Assembly: GCA_002633005.1 (NCBI GenBank) | Contig: NMRA01000024.1 | Coordinates: forward strand, 833,786-897,785 | Direction: 5' to 3' | DNA: 64,000 nucleotides | DNA from: Phoronis australis | Lineage: Eukaryota > Phoronida > Phoronidae | In this document: in pieces, positions 61,232-64,000 of the stretch | Position numbering within the stretch: position 1 is the stretch's first letter | How the letters are laid out: each line of letters starts with the position of its first letter | Made by a program: the position numbers and the translations under genes | The notes under the pieces: generated by a model | What the model was told of the DNA's origin: nothing | Seen by the model: only the letters and a program-made list of their open reading frames with translations | Databases searched by the model: none

Positions 61232-64000
61232 AGCGATAGGTCAGCTGTTAGAGCATGACAACAGACCAACAGAGTACTCAGTGCATTGACAGTTCAAGAA
61301 AAGAAGCCAATTTATTTAATTCGAATTTAGATAAACCTTTCATACAAACTCCGGTAGTAGGGAAGTATCGATACAAACTGCCACGTGACTCCAGGCTTTG
61401 GTGCGTAGTTCACAGACACCAAAATTATGGTAACGCTGTTTGATGTGTGATCAGTCATCAAAGTTATGCGACACGTCAAAAACATTATTAAAAATAAATT
61501 TTTTTAAAATTTGAAATATCACATACATGGACATGAAGTGCTTATAGTGGCAGAAAAGATTATTTGACAAAAAATTTGCAATACCACAGCTAATACACTT
61601 ATTGACAGCAACAACAGACCTAACTTTTATGACATCAAAGTTATTTGTTCATGCCACATCGTTCATGCCACATCGTTCATGCCACATCGTTCATGTCACA
61701 TCGTTCAAGCCACATCGAAGAATCGATGCTCCACTGTCAAATCTACCTATTTACAGCGCCATTAACTTTTAGTCTACGACCAATAGAAACCGTTCATAGC
61801 GATCGACACTCACAAAACATCGACGCGTTGACGTTGGTAAAAATACAGCAAAAAAACACAATTTTTAACGTGAAAAATAATCCAATCATGAATTTTTTTA
61901 AAATTAGTAAGCGAAAAGTCAATGTTAATTATTCATTATTCATCAACAGTAAGTGAATGAGGGGATTGAGCGATGTCAATGATCTTAACAATTCTTGGTA
62001 ACAAAAATGTACATAATATTCACTTGTAAGGAAATGTACTACACTCAATCTGTCAAAGTAAATTCACTCTTAAAAATCAATTTTCTCCAAGAATATTTGC
62101 AGAGATGAACCCAATCCTCGCCTGCGGTAAGCAAGGTTTAATGCACGGCACCTAATTGAAACTAAAAGCGTTTTAATGTAGGGACATTCGTCTTACTGGA
62201 TGATTATTGATTTTCAAAGACATAAATCTATGGTGCTTCGTGCTAATCACAATCAAGTGTCTTGTTGGTCTTCAAATCCAATTACGTAAGTCAACTTCCT
62301 CTAAAATCACAAAACAGTTCACTACCACCTCACTGTTGAAACTAAGCAACACATGCAGTCTGAGACAGTAATGATATAAACAGAATGTTAAATTTTTTGA
62401 TACCTATAAGTTTTTTACAATTTAAAGATGAAAATGTGTATTTAGTTGGCTGCAAATATCAAATTCTATTACAATGACTGCTAATATATGGATGTCAAAC
62501 TCTGGTTTTAAAGAACACTTAAAAGATACAAAGTAAAATCAAAAAGATGCAAAGTGACCCAATCCTCCTAGACTTTGGCAGAAATGTAAAGTGAAGATAC
62601 AAAGAGGATACTACGGTTGCCATGGAAACTAGCACCACCAATGGAGGCAGGTCATAGCCATCTGTGCTGACCTCTATTGCGGAATGAAAAACAGAACAGT
62701 TGTGTAGGGTGTGCCATCCATCATCAGCGCATGTCTCACCCTGGCTGAGTGAGCATGACTGAGTGTAATCCACTAAACTGATTCACATGACCTATATCAA
62801 ATATCTTTTGTGCATGAATAATTGAAAAGCTGGTTGACTGAAAGTAAACTTAAGGCTTCCCACTGACCAAAACTGGTGACCCTACAGTTACAAACATGCA
62901 CTGCAGGAGGGAAGGGAAACTGCAACCATTCACTGATGAAGTGTCCTAATTCAGAGCCATTGTCTTTTCCAAAATTTCAGGTAGTAGGCTACACATGAGG
63001 CTAAATCTTCCCTGCGGCTATTCTTTATGGTCATTATTAAGTCGTTACTGGCCTATATATTTACTATGTGGGAACTTATTGACAAGTCAGTATTTAGACT
63101 ATATCTAAAAAAGTACACACTTTAACCCAGTGTAAGTATATGTTTTCTGAAAGCCCAAAGCCTGCAGAATTTTATATGTGACTGTCAGTAAATGGGTCAT
63201 GTAATTATGTCTCTTTAGAAAAAAATATTAAAGAGAAAGGTACAAACACAGGAAAACAACAGTACTAAAATTACATGTCTGACTAAATTTTGTTTAATAT
63301 TTATTTAATGCTCACAATGAAATCTCACAAATCCTGTTCAACTTTCATTTATTTTCGTTTCATGCAGCTTTTGAGTTTTTTCATGAAATCGTGACACTCC
63401 AATTTTTGAGAGCCCATCGTGCAAAAGTGGAACATTTTAAAAACCATTCCTAACACTACTTTGGAGAACAGTGCGTAAACCACAGTATGAGTTTCATATG
63501 AATCTGATCAGCTATTTCCGAAATCTATATGATATTCCGAAGTTAGCTTCATTCAAAATTTGTCTAGGATCCTAAATAACCCAAAATTTGATGTCACTAC
63601 AGGATCTGATCAAGAACACTTGACCTACCGTAATAATGTTGTTGAGTCAAAAATATTAGACATTATCTGTAATGCCCCAGATTGCTGTAGTTCTAGAAAA
63701 TACTATACTCAGCTGTTTTAAAGCGGAAATTGCGGATTAATTCCTCATCACTGTCATTGTTTGGCCACATTTGTTAAAAACACAACACAGTGACGATGTG
63801 AATATGAAGCAGGTAGAAAATTGCCAAATGTTTTTAAGAACGAGTTTTGTGGCGAAAATGATCCGTCGCAAATCACTGGACCGTGCCCCAGCAAGTATGA
63901 TGACGTGGTGCTCGGGAATAGCAATGAATGACGCAGGCTATGTGAGCCCGCGAGGTACGTCATTAGTGTAAGGGTCACCTAGTTGCAGAATTTTTTGTTT
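61232..64000. other. Non-coding region with repeats
   Basis: No gene recognised. It contains the 14-bp array (61647-61716), a repeat shared with the window start (about 63410-63560) and a repeat shared with 56.5 kb (about 63800-63920, inverted). Confidence 0.5.
61647..61716 (+). repeat. 14-bp tandem repeat, five units
   Basis: Five units of gttcatgccacatc; the fourth and fifth each carry one substitution. Confidence 0.95.

Noticed and set aside
1-64000. CRISPR arrays, operons, prokaryotic promoters
   Set aside because: None of the tandem repeats has spacer structure, and the window is plainly eukaryotic with introns.

Overview
This is nuclear DNA from an animal, most likely a marine invertebrate. 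It is AT-rich, with short exons in kilobase introns bounded by GT/AG splice sites, and it carries many decayed interspersed repeats. No prokaryotic gene organisation is visible. I do not name a species. Near-identical, slightly diverged segments meet at three single-N positions, which suggests a draft assembly of a heterozygous genome.

Layout: (1) 390-620 on the plus strand is the last coding exon of a plant-type (class II-like) ribose-phosphate diphosphokinase. Its 3' flank holds a perfect 66-bp triplication. (2) The main gene lies on the minus strand: an Rbfox (fox-1) family RNA-binding splicing regulator, read from 26504 down to 6124 in ten coding exons. Every splice phase is consistent and the product is about 310 residues. 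A probable 5' leader exon ends at 33640 and a long 3' UTR probably runs to about 3.58 kb. The two genes are tail to tail. (3) 34-64 kb has no gene I can assign with confidence. It holds transposon remnants (a LINE 3' end, MITE-like elements, a tRNA-type SINE), three duplicated blocks at the N joins, a CpG-rich island open on both strands near 37.5 kb, and a frameshifted THAP-domain-like fragment at 60.0-60.1 kb.

The most interesting biology is in Rbfox itself. The 93-nt exon encoding the second half of the RNA-recognition motif has UGCAUG, the Rbfox binding site, overlapping its 5' splice site, abutting its 3' splice site, and twice more just upstream. The introns around the C-terminal exons carry a further dense, sense-strand-biased set of UGCAUG words. 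This looks like an invertebrate version of the Rbfox autoregulatory splicing switch. It is inferred from sequence and needs transcript data.
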